Assembly (NCBI GenBank): GCA_040081075.1
Contig: JBEBHJ010000005.1
Span: forward strand, 26,578 to 90,577
Origin: JANJUB01 sp040081075
GTDB lineage: Bacteria > Armatimonadota > Fimbriimonadia > Fimbriimonadales > Fimbriimonadaceae
Length of the DNA: 64,000 nucleotides
Reading direction: 5' to 3'
Below are positions 24,794 to 33,341 of the stretch, piece by piece (within the stretch, counting starts at the first letter, position 1; each line of letters starts with the position of its first letter). The notes under the pieces were generated by a model. The model saw only the letters and a list, made by a program, of their open reading frames with translations, was not told the origin of the DNA and searched no databases. The position numbers and the translations under genes were made by a program.

Positions 24794-26002
24794 GTGATTC
24801 GGCGGATCGTTCTTGAGAATTTTATGACCCACGTCCGCACGGTGATTGAACCAGCGGAGGGCCTCACGATTCTCACCGGACCCAACAATTGCGGAAAGTC
24901 GGCGGTGGTGTTGGCCCTGCAATGTTTGAACACGAATGATAAGTCTTCCAAGTTCATTCGACACGGCCAAAAGGAGGCAAAAGTGACGGTGGAAACGAGC
25001 GAGGGCTCACGCATCTGCTTCACTCGCGCCCAGAATTTTGCGACGTACCAGATTAACGAGCGAGAAATAAGTCGAACTCGCCGTCCCGAGGACCTCGATG
25101 AGCATCTCCGCTGCGCCCTTGTTACCGGAGGAGAAACCAGAAATGTCCAGTTCGATCTCCATTTCGCCGACCAAAAGAATCCAATTTTCCTGGTTGGCGG
25201 AAAGGGCGCCGACGCGGCGACCTTTTTTGCAGCAAGTAGCGATGCGGGTTATTTGCTTGAAATGCAGAAGTTGTTGGCGACCAAAATGTTTGAGGCCAGG
25301 GGCGACCGGCGTAGAGCCGAAGAGCGCATCGCTACCCTCGAAAAACAAGCGGCCGCATTTACAAATCTAACTGAGACCGAACAGCGAGTGAGAAAAGTCG
25401 AAGATGCCCACCATGACTTGCTGGAGGTGCGTAATCGGGTTTCGGCGTTACGTTCGCTGATCGCCAAGCTCGATGATGCCGAAACTAGTAGTAACGAGTT
25501 GACTGCTCAGGTGAAGGCCCTGGGGAATATCAAAGAAATTCCGGCGCAGGCAGACGTAAAGGCACTTAGACGGCTGGTTGAGGATCTCAAAAGACTCGAT
25601 CAGGAGAGAGAAACAAGCAAAGCCCAATCTGATTCGCTGGCAAAGCTTGTTGAAACTCCTCAACTCGCTAACCCGACCCCTTTGGTGTCCCACATCGCCG
25701 CAGTCAAAGGGCGTTTGAAGCAGTTGAGCTTGCTCGGGCCTAAGATTGAGGTGGTAGCCAAAATGCAAAGCCCTCCTACCCTGGCTGACACAGCGCCCCT
25801 TGCACGTTTAGTCAGTCAGATTCATAAGATACAAGCCGGGATTCAAACGCTAAGCGAGTCTGCCAGTATCGTCGAAAATGAACAGAGGGAGTTTGAAAGT
25901 CTGGCTCAACGTTGGGTCCAAGAAAATCCGACTTGTCCGACTTGCGGGGGTCAACTGACTCCCGAAAAAGTCTTGGATCACCTTGGAGTAGCCCATGTCT
26001 GA
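24794..26002 (+). CDS. Rad50/SbcC-like N-terminal half: Walker A lobe, coiled coil, terminal zinc-hook motif
   Basis: 402 residues from GTG 24794. N-terminal ATPase lobe begins IRRIVLENFMTH, typical of SMC/Rad50 proteins, with Walker A GPNNCGKS at residues 29-36 and a lobe extending to about 130. A long charged helical region follows (about 150-375) and the chain ends shortly after CPTCGG (Cys381 and Cys384), the CxxC of a Rad50 zinc hook. There is no second ATPase lobe: Walker B and signature motifs are missing here and are encoded by the gene at 27223-27933. The Mre11-like gene begins 8 bases before this one ends. Interpreted as one half of a split SbcC/Rad50; a RecF-like or phage gp46-like alternative is possible. 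Confidence 0.8.
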   Translation: MIRRIVLENFMTHVRTVIEPAEGLTILTGPNNCGKSAVVLALQCLNTNDKSSKFIRHGQKEAKVTVETSEGSRICFTRAQNFATYQINEREISRTRRPEDLDEHLRCALVTGGETRNVQFDLHFADQKNPIFLVGGKGADAATFFAASSDAGYLLEMQKLLATKMFEARGDRRRAEERIATLEKQAAAFTNLTETEQRVRKVEDAHHDLLEVRNRVSALRSLIAKLDDAETSSNELTAQVKALGNIKEIPAQADVKALRRLVEDLKRLDQERETSKAQSDSLAKLVETPQLANPTPLVSHIAAVKGRLKQLSLLGPKIEVVAKMQSPPTLADTAPLARLVSQIHKIQAGIQTLSESASIVENEQREFESLAQRWVQENPTCPTCGGQLTPEKVLDHLGVAHV

Positions 26003-26945
26003 TTACAGCGGGCTTCTTTTCATCGGTGATCCCCACCTCGCCCACCGAAACATCGGAATGAGGCGAGATGATTATCCTCGGGTAGTGTTGAGTAAGCTCG
26101 CGTGGTCGCTAAATTACGCCCGTGAGAATCGCTTGCTGCCTTGCATTCTTGGCGATTTGTTCCATACGCCGCGCGATAACGCGAACTGGCTCATCGGCGA
26201 GGTCTGCCAGCTTCTTGTCGGACGCGAGGTCTTGGCGATTTATGGGAATCACGACATTCATGAGGCTTCTTTGCAGGAGAATGACACATTTTCAGTGCTG
26301 GTGAGCGCTCAACTCCTCCGCCTCGTATCAGAGTCGGACTTTTGGAGTGGCCAGATTAGCGGTCGCAAAGTGATCGTGGGCGGGAGCAGCTTCGGTCAGT
26401 TTTGGAGCGATACATTTTGGCCCGGCGTCACCTCCGACGTCCTTGTTTTTTGGATGACCCACCACGATCTCCAACTCGGACCGGAAGATCGTAGCATGCG
26501 AAGACTCGAAGAGATCAGCGGTATTGATGTTGTGGTTAACGGCCATCTTCACTTTCGACGCGACGACGTTCGGGTCCGAAAGACCCTTTGGATGAACCCT
26601 GGAAACATGACCAGAACTGCAAGAAGTGAGCGGGAGCATGCGCCCGCAATCCTACGTATTGATATTGCCAGCGGGGAATACGCAAAAGGGGCGGGCTTCT
26701 CGTCAAAGTATGTTGATCTGCCACATTCACCTGCCGACGATGTATTTTTTGAACAAGCCGCCGCAGTGAAAGCGGTCACCGGATCGGAAGCGGTGATCAA
26801 TAGCCTCGCTGAACTCACCGGAAGCCGTACGATGGGGGAGGGTTTGCTTAACTATTTAGACTCCAATCTCGAACAATTTGAACCCGAGATTGCACGCGAA
26901 GTCCGCGAACTCGCCGAAGCCGTTTTGCAAGGAAAGAACACCTAA
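25995..26945 (+). CDS. Mre11/SbcD-like metallophosphoesterase
   Basis: 316 residues. All phosphodiesterase metal motifs of the calcineurin-like fold are present in order: GDPHLAH (Asp12, His14), GDLFH (Asp54), GNHD (85-88), THHD (His156-157) and GHLH (184-186). Mre11/SbcD enzymes are Mn-dependent nucleases that process DNA ends together with a Rad50/SbcC ATPase. The gene overlaps the Rad50N gene by 8 bases and shares 1 base with the coiled-coil gene (TAATG), so the four proteins are translationally coupled. The C-terminal 90 residues would be the Rad50-binding and capping region; they are shorter than in typical SbcD. Confidence 0.85.
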   Translation: MSDYSGLLFIGDPHLAHRNIGMRRDDYPRVVLSKLAWSLNYARENRLLPCILGDLFHTPRDNANWLIGEVCQLLVGREVLAIYGNHDIHEASLQENDTFSVLVSAQLLRLVSESDFWSGQISGRKVIVGGSSFGQFWSDTFWPGVTSDVLVFWMTHHDLQLGPEDRSMRRLEEISGIDVVVNGHLHFRRDDVRVRKTLWMNPGNMTRTARSEREHAPAILRIDIASGEYAKGAGFSSKYVDLPHSPADDVFFEQAAAVKAVTGSEAVINSLAELTGSRTMGEGLLNYLDSNLEQFEPEIAREVRELAEAVLQGKNT

Positions 26946-27226
26946 TGGATATTCAATCAATCGAACAACTGAGGGAGCGATTTAACAACCTCAACGAGAA
27001 AAAGGCAAAGGCTAATGCTCTGCTAGAAAAGGCAAAGGAGGAGTTGCAAAAGCTGCAAGCCGAGGCCAAAGAGGCCTTCGGAACTGACGATCTGGCCAAA
27101 CTTGAGCAAATGCTGCAAACGATGGAGAGGGAAAACGAGATGAAGCGGCTTGATTACCAAAAGCTCCTGGACTCGATCGAAAGCGAGCTGCGAGAAGTGG
27201 ACAGGGCATTCAGCGAACCCCAATGA
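26945..27226 (+). CDS. Small coiled-coil protein of the Mre11/split-Rad50 cassette
   Basis: 93 residues, almost entirely helical heptads: EQLRERFNNLNEKKAKANAL, EELQKLQAEAKEAFG, then a second helix (LAKLEQMLQTMERENE) and a third. No Cys, no motif, no signal. Start shares a base with the Mre11-like stop codon and its own TGA overlaps the next ATG (ATGA). Its size and position between the two Rad50 halves suggest it supplies part of the returning coiled-coil arm, or links the halves. This is an inference from order and helix content only. Confidence 0.7.
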   Translation: MDIQSIEQLRERFNNLNEKKAKANALLEKAKEELQKLQAEAKEAFGTDDLAKLEQMLQTMERENEMKRLDYQKLLDSIESELREVDRAFSEPQ

Positions 27227-27933
27227 GACGTCGTCACCGCTATCCCGAACTGCCTGCTTTGGCAGAGATTCCAACACCGGCAAAGGCTAGGTTGCACCTC
27301 AATCGTTTGGAAACCCTGCGAAGTCAAACTCAGGCAAATTTGGCCTTGGAAAATAGGGTGAGCAAAGATGCCACGGACTTTTTAGAGCTAGCTCCCAAAG
27401 TTGCCGATGCCCTCGATCAACTTAGCCAAGCGATGTTTCGAGACACCGCCGATATTCTCGCTAGGAATCTCACCGAGTGGCTGCAAGAGGTGTTGGAGCA
27501 ACCTATCGAACTCAAAGTGAAGACTGACTACAAACGTGGCTCGGCAACCGTCGAGTTTGTGATCATAAGGGACGGGCAGGAGGAAGATGCCCTGCGAGCT
27601 CAAGGAGGAAGCGTTGTGAATATTCTCTCGGTCGGACTGCGAATTATTGCGCTCCAGATGATGAGTTCGAGTCAATCGGAAACCCATAGGAAGTTTCTTG
27701 TTTTGGATGAACCCGACGCTTGGCTCCGCCCCGATCTCGTGCCAAGGCTCGTTGCTATCATCAAGCATGCCGGCGAGAAGCTTGGCTTCCAAACGATTCT
27801 GATTAGTCATCACGAGTTGTCCCTTTTGGAGCCCTTTGCCGATAAGATTTATCGTTTCGAACCGCAGGTTGATGGAACGGTCAAGGTGTTTGGACCATCC
27901 CTGGGCACCGCTGTCTCGGGCAAGATGTCCTAG
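27223..27933 (+). CDS. Rad50/SbcC-like C-terminal half: signature motif and Walker B lobe
   Basis: 236 residues. An amphipathic helical N-terminal segment (about 20-95) precedes an ABC-ATPase C-lobe: beta strands at 96-117, a signature-like QGGSVVNILSVGLRI (residues 127-141), Walker B FLVLDEP (158-164) with the D-loop DAWLRPD, and the H-switch ISHHE (His196/197). No Walker A, so it must pair with the product of the gene at 24794-26002 to form an ATP site. The signature is of the GGxVV-x-SF-LR type known from RecF-like and phage ATPases rather than classical LSGGE. Overlaps the coiled-coil gene by 4 bases; polA follows after 53 bases. Confidence 0.82.
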   Translation: MRRRHRYPELPALAEIPTPAKARLHLNRLETLRSQTQANLALENRVSKDATDFLELAPKVADALDQLSQAMFRDTADILARNLTEWLQEVLEQPIELKVKTDYKRGSATVEFVIIRDGQEEDALRAQGGSVVNILSVGLRIIALQMMSSSQSETHRKFLVLDEPDAWLRPDLVPRLVAIIKHAGEKLGFQTILISHHELSLLEPFADKIYRFEPQVDGTVKVFGPSLGTAVSGKMS

Positions 27934-27937
27934 GCAC

Positions 27938-27959
27938 GCATGGACTGGGAAGTCCATGC
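27938..27959. repeat. Perfect 9-bp hairpin between Rad50C and polA
   Basis: GCATGGACT and AGTCCATGC with a GGGA loop. No T-run follows, so it is more likely an RNA stability or partial attenuation element than a terminator. Confidence 0.5.
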
Positions 27960-27986
27960 CACGGGGTGCGGGGTAGCCTAGGGCCA

Positions 27987-30575
27987 ATGTCCAAGCATCT
28001 CGTTGTGCTCGATGGTTATAGCCTGCTTTATCGCGCGTTCTTTGCCACGCGATTCCTTAGCACAAGCGATGGGCGGCCTACAAACGCCATTTACGGCTTC
28101 GTCAGCATGTTATTCTACATCCTCGAAAAGGATCGCCCGGACGCCGTCGCTGTCGCATTGGATGCGCCGGGAAAGACTTTTCGTCACGCTGAGTATTCAG
28201 AATACAAAGGCACCCGCCGCGAGACCCCGGATGAACTTCGCAGCCAGCTTAAAGTCAGCCGAGACCTCATTGCCGCCCTTGGAATTCCAAGCTTTGAAGT
28301 GACGGGGTTCGAAGCCGATGACGTGGTTGGAACAATTGCCAAGCACGCGAAATCGCACGGTTATCGCACTACCATTGTGACTGGCGATTTGGATGCTCTC
28401 CAGTTGGTTGACGACGATGTGAGGGTGATGACGATGAAACAAGGCGTCACCGAAGTTGTATTTTATGGGCCCCAGGACGTGATCAATCGCTACGGATTTG
28501 AGGCGGCCCTTGTGCCCGACTACAAGTCGATTGTGGGCGACACCAGCGACAACATCCCCGGTGTTCCCGGCATCGGCGAGAAGGGGGCCACGCAACTCAT
28601 ACAGCAATTTGGGACGATTGAGAACATGCTAGAGCATTGGGACGAGGTGGAGCCCAAATTTCAAAAGAAGATCGAGCCCGTTCGGGAGCAGATGATCAAA
28701 TCTAAGTGGCTCGCAACGATCAATCGCGAGGCTCCGGTCGAGCTAACCTTTGAAGATTTCAAGCTTGACGAGAACGAGTTTCAAGCGGCGAAAGCCTTTT
28801 TAGAACTCTTCGAACTGAGATCCCACGTGAAACGTATGGATGCCGTTTTAGGCAAGTATCGGGACGGGTTTGAGGCCAGCGCGCCCAAGGTGAGCGTCGA
28901 GTCGGAGCGAATTGAGATTGATTTGATGGAGCTCAAGGGCTACGATCGAATCCGCGATTGGGTAAAAGATAGGCCGTTTAGCATCCAATACGAGACGATT
29001 ACGGCTCAGCTCGGGATGTTTGACGATCCCGAGCGCGTCGCCTTTATCGCCTGCGGGCAGGAAGTTCGCAAGACGCCGGAGATAAACGGTCAGAGGCTGT
29101 TTTGGGAAGCAACTAGCCAAGCCGTGTTGCACGATGCCAAGCCCTTCTATAAGACAAGTGGCTCGCACGAAAAGCGGGAAACGGTGCGATTTGACACGAT
29201 GCTTGCGGGCTACGTGCTGCAGTCTGGGCGTTCGAATTACGTGTTGCGAGATCTGGTTCAGGGCTATCTTGAGGTCACTCCTCCGCAGTCAACCGCCGAA
29301 ATGGCAGCAGCCCTGTCATTGCTCGAAAAGCCGATGCGGGAAAGGCTGGAAAAAGAAACGCAGACAATTGTTCTAACTGATATCGAACAGCCTCTCGTTC
29401 CAGTTCTGGCCGAAATGGAGCAAGCCGGAATCGTGGTTAGCCCGGAGTTCTTGAAAGAATTTTCGAGCAGCTTGGAAGTCGAAATTGAACGACTATCGCT
29501 GGCGATCTACGAAGAAGCGCAAATGAGCTTTAATATCGGCTCGCCTAAGCAACTTGGAGACGTTCTCTTTGAGAAGATGATGATTCCGGGGCCCAAGAAG
29601 ACCAAGACAGGCTATCCGACTGGAGTTGAAGTTCTCCAAAATTTGGCCCCCGCATTTCCGATCATTGCGAACGTTCTGAGTTGGCGCGAATACTCGAAGC
29701 TGCGCTCCACTTATGCCGAGGCTTTGCCCCGACTGATCCGCGAAGATGGGCGGATTCACACGACCTTCACACAAACTGTCGCCGCAACAGGCCGTTTGAG
29801 TTCGCACGATCCAAACCTGCAGAACATTCCAATTCGAACGGAACTTGGGAGAAAGATCAGAAAGGCGTTTGTCCCGGCCGATGGTTTTCAGCTAGCAAGT
29901 TTCGACTATTCGCAGATCGAGCTGAGGGTACTTGCGCACATGTGTGGCGAAGACAACCTGATTGATGCGTTCCAGCGCAAAATCGACGTGCATACCGTGA
30001 CGGCAGCGCTGATGTTTAATAAACAGGGCACCGAAGTCTCAAAAGAAGAACGGGGCTTGGCCAAGACGCTAAACTACGCGGTCCTTTATGGCGTGACCGA
30101 ATATGGTCTTGCCAACCAGCTCAATGGGACGTTTTCCGTTGGAGAGGCCCGAAAGCTGATCGAGCAGTATCGCGAACGATTTCCGAAGATTAAGGGATTT
30201 ACGGATGGGACGATTGCTGAAGCGAGGGCGAAGGGTTTCACCACGACAATGTGCGGTCGGCGGCGCTACTTCCCCGACATCCACAATGCGAATCGCAATG
30301 AACGCATGTATGCCGAACGTCAAGCGATGAATGCTCCTATCCAAGGCACGGCCAGCGACATGATCAAGCTCGCCATGCTTAAGATTCCTGCGATCCTAGC
30401 GGGGCATAAGTCGAGGATGCTGCTGCAAGTTCATGATGAGCTTGTCTTTGAGCTTGCAAAAGGGGAAGAGCACCTCATCGAGCCGTTACGCGAAGCAATG
30501 GAGAGCGCATTACCGCTATGCATTCCGGTGGAGGTTGATTGCGGAATCGGCCCGAACTGGGACGAGGCGAAGTAG
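27987..30575 (+). CDS. polA: DNA polymerase I
   Basis: 862 residues from ATG 27987. The 5'-3' exonuclease domain covers the first 290 residues (SLLYRAFFA, GFEADDVVGTI, GDTSDNIPGVPGIGEKG). The middle 3'-5' exonuclease-like domain has lost the catalytic DxE (IQYETI where DTETTG is expected), so proofreading is probably absent, as in Taq. The polymerase domain has the A motif (DYSQIELRVLAH), the O helix (RGLAKTLNYAVLYG) and the C motif (QVHDELVFE). It fills gaps and removes RNA primers. It follows the four-gene Rad50/Mre11 cassette on the same strand, possibly with its own leaderless start (TAGCCT, 7 nt before ATG). Confidence 0.95.
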   Translation: MSKHLVVLDGYSLLYRAFFATRFLSTSDGRPTNAIYGFVSMLFYILEKDRPDAVAVALDAPGKTFRHAEYSEYKGTRRETPDELRSQLKVSRDLIAALGIPSFEVTGFEADDVVGTIAKHAKSHGYRTTIVTGDLDALQLVDDDVRVMTMKQGVTEVVFYGPQDVINRYGFEAALVPDYKSIVGDTSDNIPGVPGIGEKGATQLIQQFGTIENMLEHWDEVEPKFQKKIEPVREQMIKSKWLATINREAPVELTFEDFKLDENEFQAAKAFLELFELRSHVKRMDAVLGKYRDGFEASAPKVSVESERIEIDLMELKGYDRIRDWVKDRPFSIQYETITAQLGMFDDPERVAFIACGQEVRKTPEINGQRLFWEATSQAVLHDAKPFYKTSGSHEKRETVRFDTMLAGYVLQSGRSNYVLRDLVQGYLEVTPPQSTAEMAAALSLLEKPMRERLEKETQTIVLTDIEQPLVPVLAEMEQAGIVVSPEFLKEFSSSLEVEIERLSLAIYEEAQMSFNIGSPKQLGDVLFEKMMIPGPKKTKTGYPTGVEVLQNLAPAFPIIANVLSWREYSKLRSTYAEALPRLIREDGRIHTTFTQTVAATGRLSSHDPNLQNIPIRTELGRKIRKAFVPADGFQLASFDYSQIELRVLAHMCGEDNLIDAFQRKIDVHTVTAALMFNKQGTEVSKEERGLAKTLNYAVLYGVTEYGLANQLNGTFSVGEARKLIEQYRERFPKIKGFTDGTIAEARAKGFTTTMCGRRRYFPDIHNANRNERMYAERQAMNAPIQGTASDMIKLAMLKIPAILAGHKSRMLLQVHDELVFELAKGEEHLIEPLREAMESALPLCIPVEVDCGIGPNWDEAK

Positions 30576-30581
30576 CTGGGA

Positions 30582-30613
30582 CACAAAAAATGTGCCCCCC
30601 GGTTAAGGGGGGC
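30582..30613 (-). terminator. Intrinsic terminator of ftsZ
   Basis: Arms GCCCCCC and GGGGGGC (30594-30600 and 30607-30613) with loop; on the minus strand followed by ACATTTTTTG. Lies between convergent polA and ftsZ. Confidence 0.75.
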
Positions 30614-30644
30614 GAGGTTTGGACCAGTTTGGCAGATGTAAGCT

Positions 30645-31745
30645 TTAGTTTCCGCCGAGCTTCTGTCGGCGAAGGAATGTTGGAATATCCAGATCGAGCT
30701 CATCGAGTTGGATCGGATTAGCCGGCATTTGGACCGCAGCTCGAGCTGGAGCCGAGAAGAACACGTCGGAGTCATCGGTTGGCTTGGCCCGACCGGGGTC
30801 CATTCCGGCCGCCAGCAGCGTAACTAAGACCTCATCGTGAGCGCTCTCTCGAAGGACGCAACCCAAGATAATGTCGGCGTCTTCGGCGTCAGCGAATTGG
30901 ATGATGTACTGCATCGCGTCGTGAGCCTCTCCGATACTGAAATCTTCACCAGCCGAGATGTTGATGAGAAGTCTCTTTGCTCCAGAGATGCTGGTTTCCA
31001 ATAACGGGCTGTTGGCGGCAGCTTCGGCTGCTACGCGCGCTCTCTGTTCACCAATGCCTCGGCCAAGACCCATCAGGGCAACTCCCGCATTCGACATGAC
31101 GCTGCGTACGTCAGCAAAGTCCACATTAATCAGCCCCGGCATCAAGATGATGTCGCTGATGCCTTGTACACCTTGTCGCAGCACATCATCAGCGGCGGCA
31201 AAGGCTTGCTGCATGGTGGTGTTCTTATCAACAACCTTCATTAGCTGGTCGTTTGGAACCGTAATCAGGGTGTCTACGTGCTCGGCTAACCGGGCGGCAC
31301 CTTCTTCGGCTTGGCGCTTCCGCCGTGGGCCCTCAAAAACAAATGGCTTGGTGACTACGCCAACGGTAAGCACGCCCATACGACGTGCGATTTCGGCAAC
31401 TACTGGAGCCGCACCGGTACCAGTGCCGCCGCCCATGCCGGCGGTGACAAAAACCATGTCACAACCTTCGATTTCCGCCTGAATCGCGCGTTCGCTTTCC
31501 TTTGCGGCAGCTTCGCCGATCGTCGGGTTGCCTCCTGCTCCCAGTCCACGGGTTAGGGCTTCACCAATTTGCATCTTGGTGCCAGCTTTCGACTGGCCCA
31601 ATGCTTGCGCATCGGTGTTCATCGTGACAAATCGGACGCCTTCGACGCCTTCGCTGATCATGCGATTTACGGCATTTGATCCGGCGCCGCCAACGCCGAT
31701 GACTTTTATCGTGGCAAGGGTTTCAAATAGATTCTCTGCGTTCAT
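30645..31745 (-). CDS. ftsZ: Cell division GTPase FtsZ
   Basis: 366 residues. Tubulin-like GTPase that polymerises into the division ring. GTP-binding signature GGGTGTG at residues 105-111, T7 loop NVDFADV, and the C-terminal conserved peptide LDIPTFLRRQ near 353-362 that binds FtsA/SepF/ZipA-type partners. The linker between body and peptide is short (about 25 residues). ftsA and ftsQ are not adjacent, so ftsZ stands outside a dcw cluster. No convincing Shine-Dalgarno near ATG 31745; GGAG lies 13 nt upstream. Confidence 0.97.
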   Translation of the reverse strand: MNAENLFETLATIKVIGVGGAGSNAVNRMISEGVEGVRFVTMNTDAQALGQSKAGTKMQIGEALTRGLGAGGNPTIGEAAAKESERAIQAEIEGCDMVFVTAGMGGGTGTGAAPVVAEIARRMGVLTVGVVTKPFVFEGPRRKRQAEEGAARLAEHVDTLITVPNDQLMKVVDKNTTMQQAFAAADDVLRQGVQGISDIILMPGLINVDFADVRSVMSNAGVALMGLGRGIGEQRARVAAEAAANSPLLETSISGAKRLLINISAGEDFSIGEAHDAMQYIIQFADAEDADIILGCVLRESAHDEVLVTLLAAGMDPGRAKPTDDSDVFFSAPARAAVQMPANPIQLDELDLDIPTFLRRQKLGGN

Positions 31746-31919
31746 TACTGCTCAAACTCCAAACCGAACCGTGGACCGCGGCTCAAGGTAAGGGACGCAA
31801 TTGAAATGCAATAAGCCGCGAAAAGTTTTCCACCAAGAAAGAGTCCCAACGGGGTGCAATTGAGCCTATCGTTCCCCCATAATAAAGGTAGAGCTAATGG
31901 AAACAAGCCCTAGTTAAGG

Positions 31920-31943
31920 GGCCGCCTCATCGTTGCGGCGGCC
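31920..31943 (+). promoter_or_regulatory. GC-rich hairpin in the mgtE leader
   Basis: GGCCGCC (31920-31926) and GGCGGCC (31937-31943) with a 10-base loop, directly followed by ATGATTTTG and the ribosome binding site of mgtE. It could act as an attenuator or sequester the start. It is not recognisable to me as the M-box or other known magnesium riboswitch. Confidence 0.35.
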
Positions 31944-31964
31944 ATGATTTTGTGGAGAGCCGCT

Positions 31965-33341
31965 ATGCGAACTGACGATAGAGCTTTTATTGATGTATTG
32001 CGCTCACTTGCGCGCATGGATGACCCCGAACTCATCGCGGATGAGCTTGAGGGTGTGCTTCCCGGCGATTACGCCGAGGCGTTCCAACGCATGGAGACGG
32101 AAGAAGCTCTCGCCGTTTTGAAACTCCTCGACGCAGAGACGGCAGGCTACGTTCTCGTCGAGCTTCCCACCGAAATCGCGAAAAAGCTCATCGATGAACT
32201 ACCGGACGAAGCCGTCGCGCACTACCTCGATGTTCTTCCTATGGACGACGCCGTCGAGTTGCGGGAGGAGCTTGAACCCGACCGATTTGATGCGCTCCTT
32301 GAAGTAATTCCGCGGGAAGACGCCCAAGAAATTCGCCGCTTACTGTCTTATCCAGATGGCACCGCCGGTCGGCTAATGACCGAGAACTTCGTTCTCGTGG
32401 GTCCAGAGTCCTCGATGTTGGATGTTCTTGAAGTCATTCGGCTGGCGCCCGACACGTTCGAAACCGTTAACTACATCTACGTATTGAGTTCCGAACAACA
32501 TCTGCTTGGGGTGCTCACTCTTCGACGTGTTTTGCGTAGCGAACCTTCTTTGACGGCTAGGGAAGTGATGAACTCCGAGCCCATCACGGTGCTAGCGACC
32601 CTAGAGCAAGAGGATCTTGCGAAGTTAATGGCTCGTTACGGGTTCTCCGCGATCCCCGTGCTTGATGATCGGGGCCGAATGGTGGGAATCGTAACCGCCG
32701 ACGACGCACAATCGGTTTTGCAGGATGCCGCGACAGAAGACGTGTTGAAACTCGGTGCGGTTATGGGAGATGCAGAGGCATACCTCTCTCTCAATGTATT
32801 CCAACTCGTTAAGCGCCGTCTCCCATGGCTCTTAATTCTGTTCATCGCCGAGTTTTTGACTGGAGCTGTTCTTCGGCGCTATGTTCATGCCGACGAGCAG
32901 TCGAACCTGGCTGCGATTGCAAAGCTGACCTTATTCATTCCTCTGATAATTGGGGCGGGCGGGAACTCCGGTTCACAGGTAACAACAACGATTACCCGAG
33001 CTTTGGCGGTTGGAGAAGTCCGTACGTCTGATGCGTTCAAAGTTCTGCGCCGCGAGATGGCAACGGCCTTACTGATGGGCCTCTCCCTGGGGTTGTTAGG
33101 GTTCCTTCGAGCATTTTGGGGTTGGAACTCGGGATTTGGCACCTCGCTCGTTGTGGGAATAGCGTTGCCCGCTATTGTAATGTGGGCGGCCACGGTTGGC
33201 TCGGTGCTGCCGATCGGGGCAAAGAGATTAGGCTTTGACCCGGCCGTGATGAGCGCGCCGTTTATCACAACTTTTGTTGATGCAACGGGACTCGTTATTT
33301 ACTTTGAAATCGCACGTCAGGTGTTGGGGCTGGAATTCTAG
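31965..33341 (+). CDS. mgtE: Magnesium transporter MgtE
   Basis: 458 residues. Start ATG 31965 chosen for GGAG 7 nt upstream; an ATG 21 bases earlier lies in the leader hairpin region. N-terminal superhelical domain (about 1-130), two CBS domains (about 130-260), plug helix and five membrane helices (about 285-455), with the selectivity motif GAGGNSGSQ. Cytosolic Mg closes the channel through the N and CBS domains. It imports Mg from the periplasm. Ends in a 4-base CTAG overlap with the convergent oxidoreductase gene. Confidence 0.96.
   Translation: MRTDDRAFIDVLRSLARMDDPELIADELEGVLPGDYAEAFQRMETEEALAVLKLLDAETAGYVLVELPTEIAKKLIDELPDEAVAHYLDVLPMDDAVELREELEPDRFDALLEVIPREDAQEIRRLLSYPDGTAGRLMTENFVLVGPESSMLDVLEVIRLAPDTFETVNYIYVLSSEQHLLGVLTLRRVLRSEPSLTAREVMNSEPITVLATLEQEDLAKLMARYGFSAIPVLDDRGRMVGIVTADDAQSVLQDAATEDVLKLGAVMGDAEAYLSLNVFQLVKRRLPWLLILFIAEFLTGAVLRRYVHADEQSNLAAIAKLTLFIPLIIGAGGNSGSQVTTTITRALAVGEVRTSDAFKVLRREMATALLMGLSLGLLGFLRAFWGWNSGFGTSLVVGIALPAIVMWAATVGSVLPIGAKRLGFDPAVMSAPFITTFVDATGLVIYFEIARQVLGLEF

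Noticed and set aside
31746..31964. Possible M-box riboswitch upstream of mgtE
   Set aside because: The conserved M-box core could not be found; only a simple hairpin is present, so I report it as an unclassified element.
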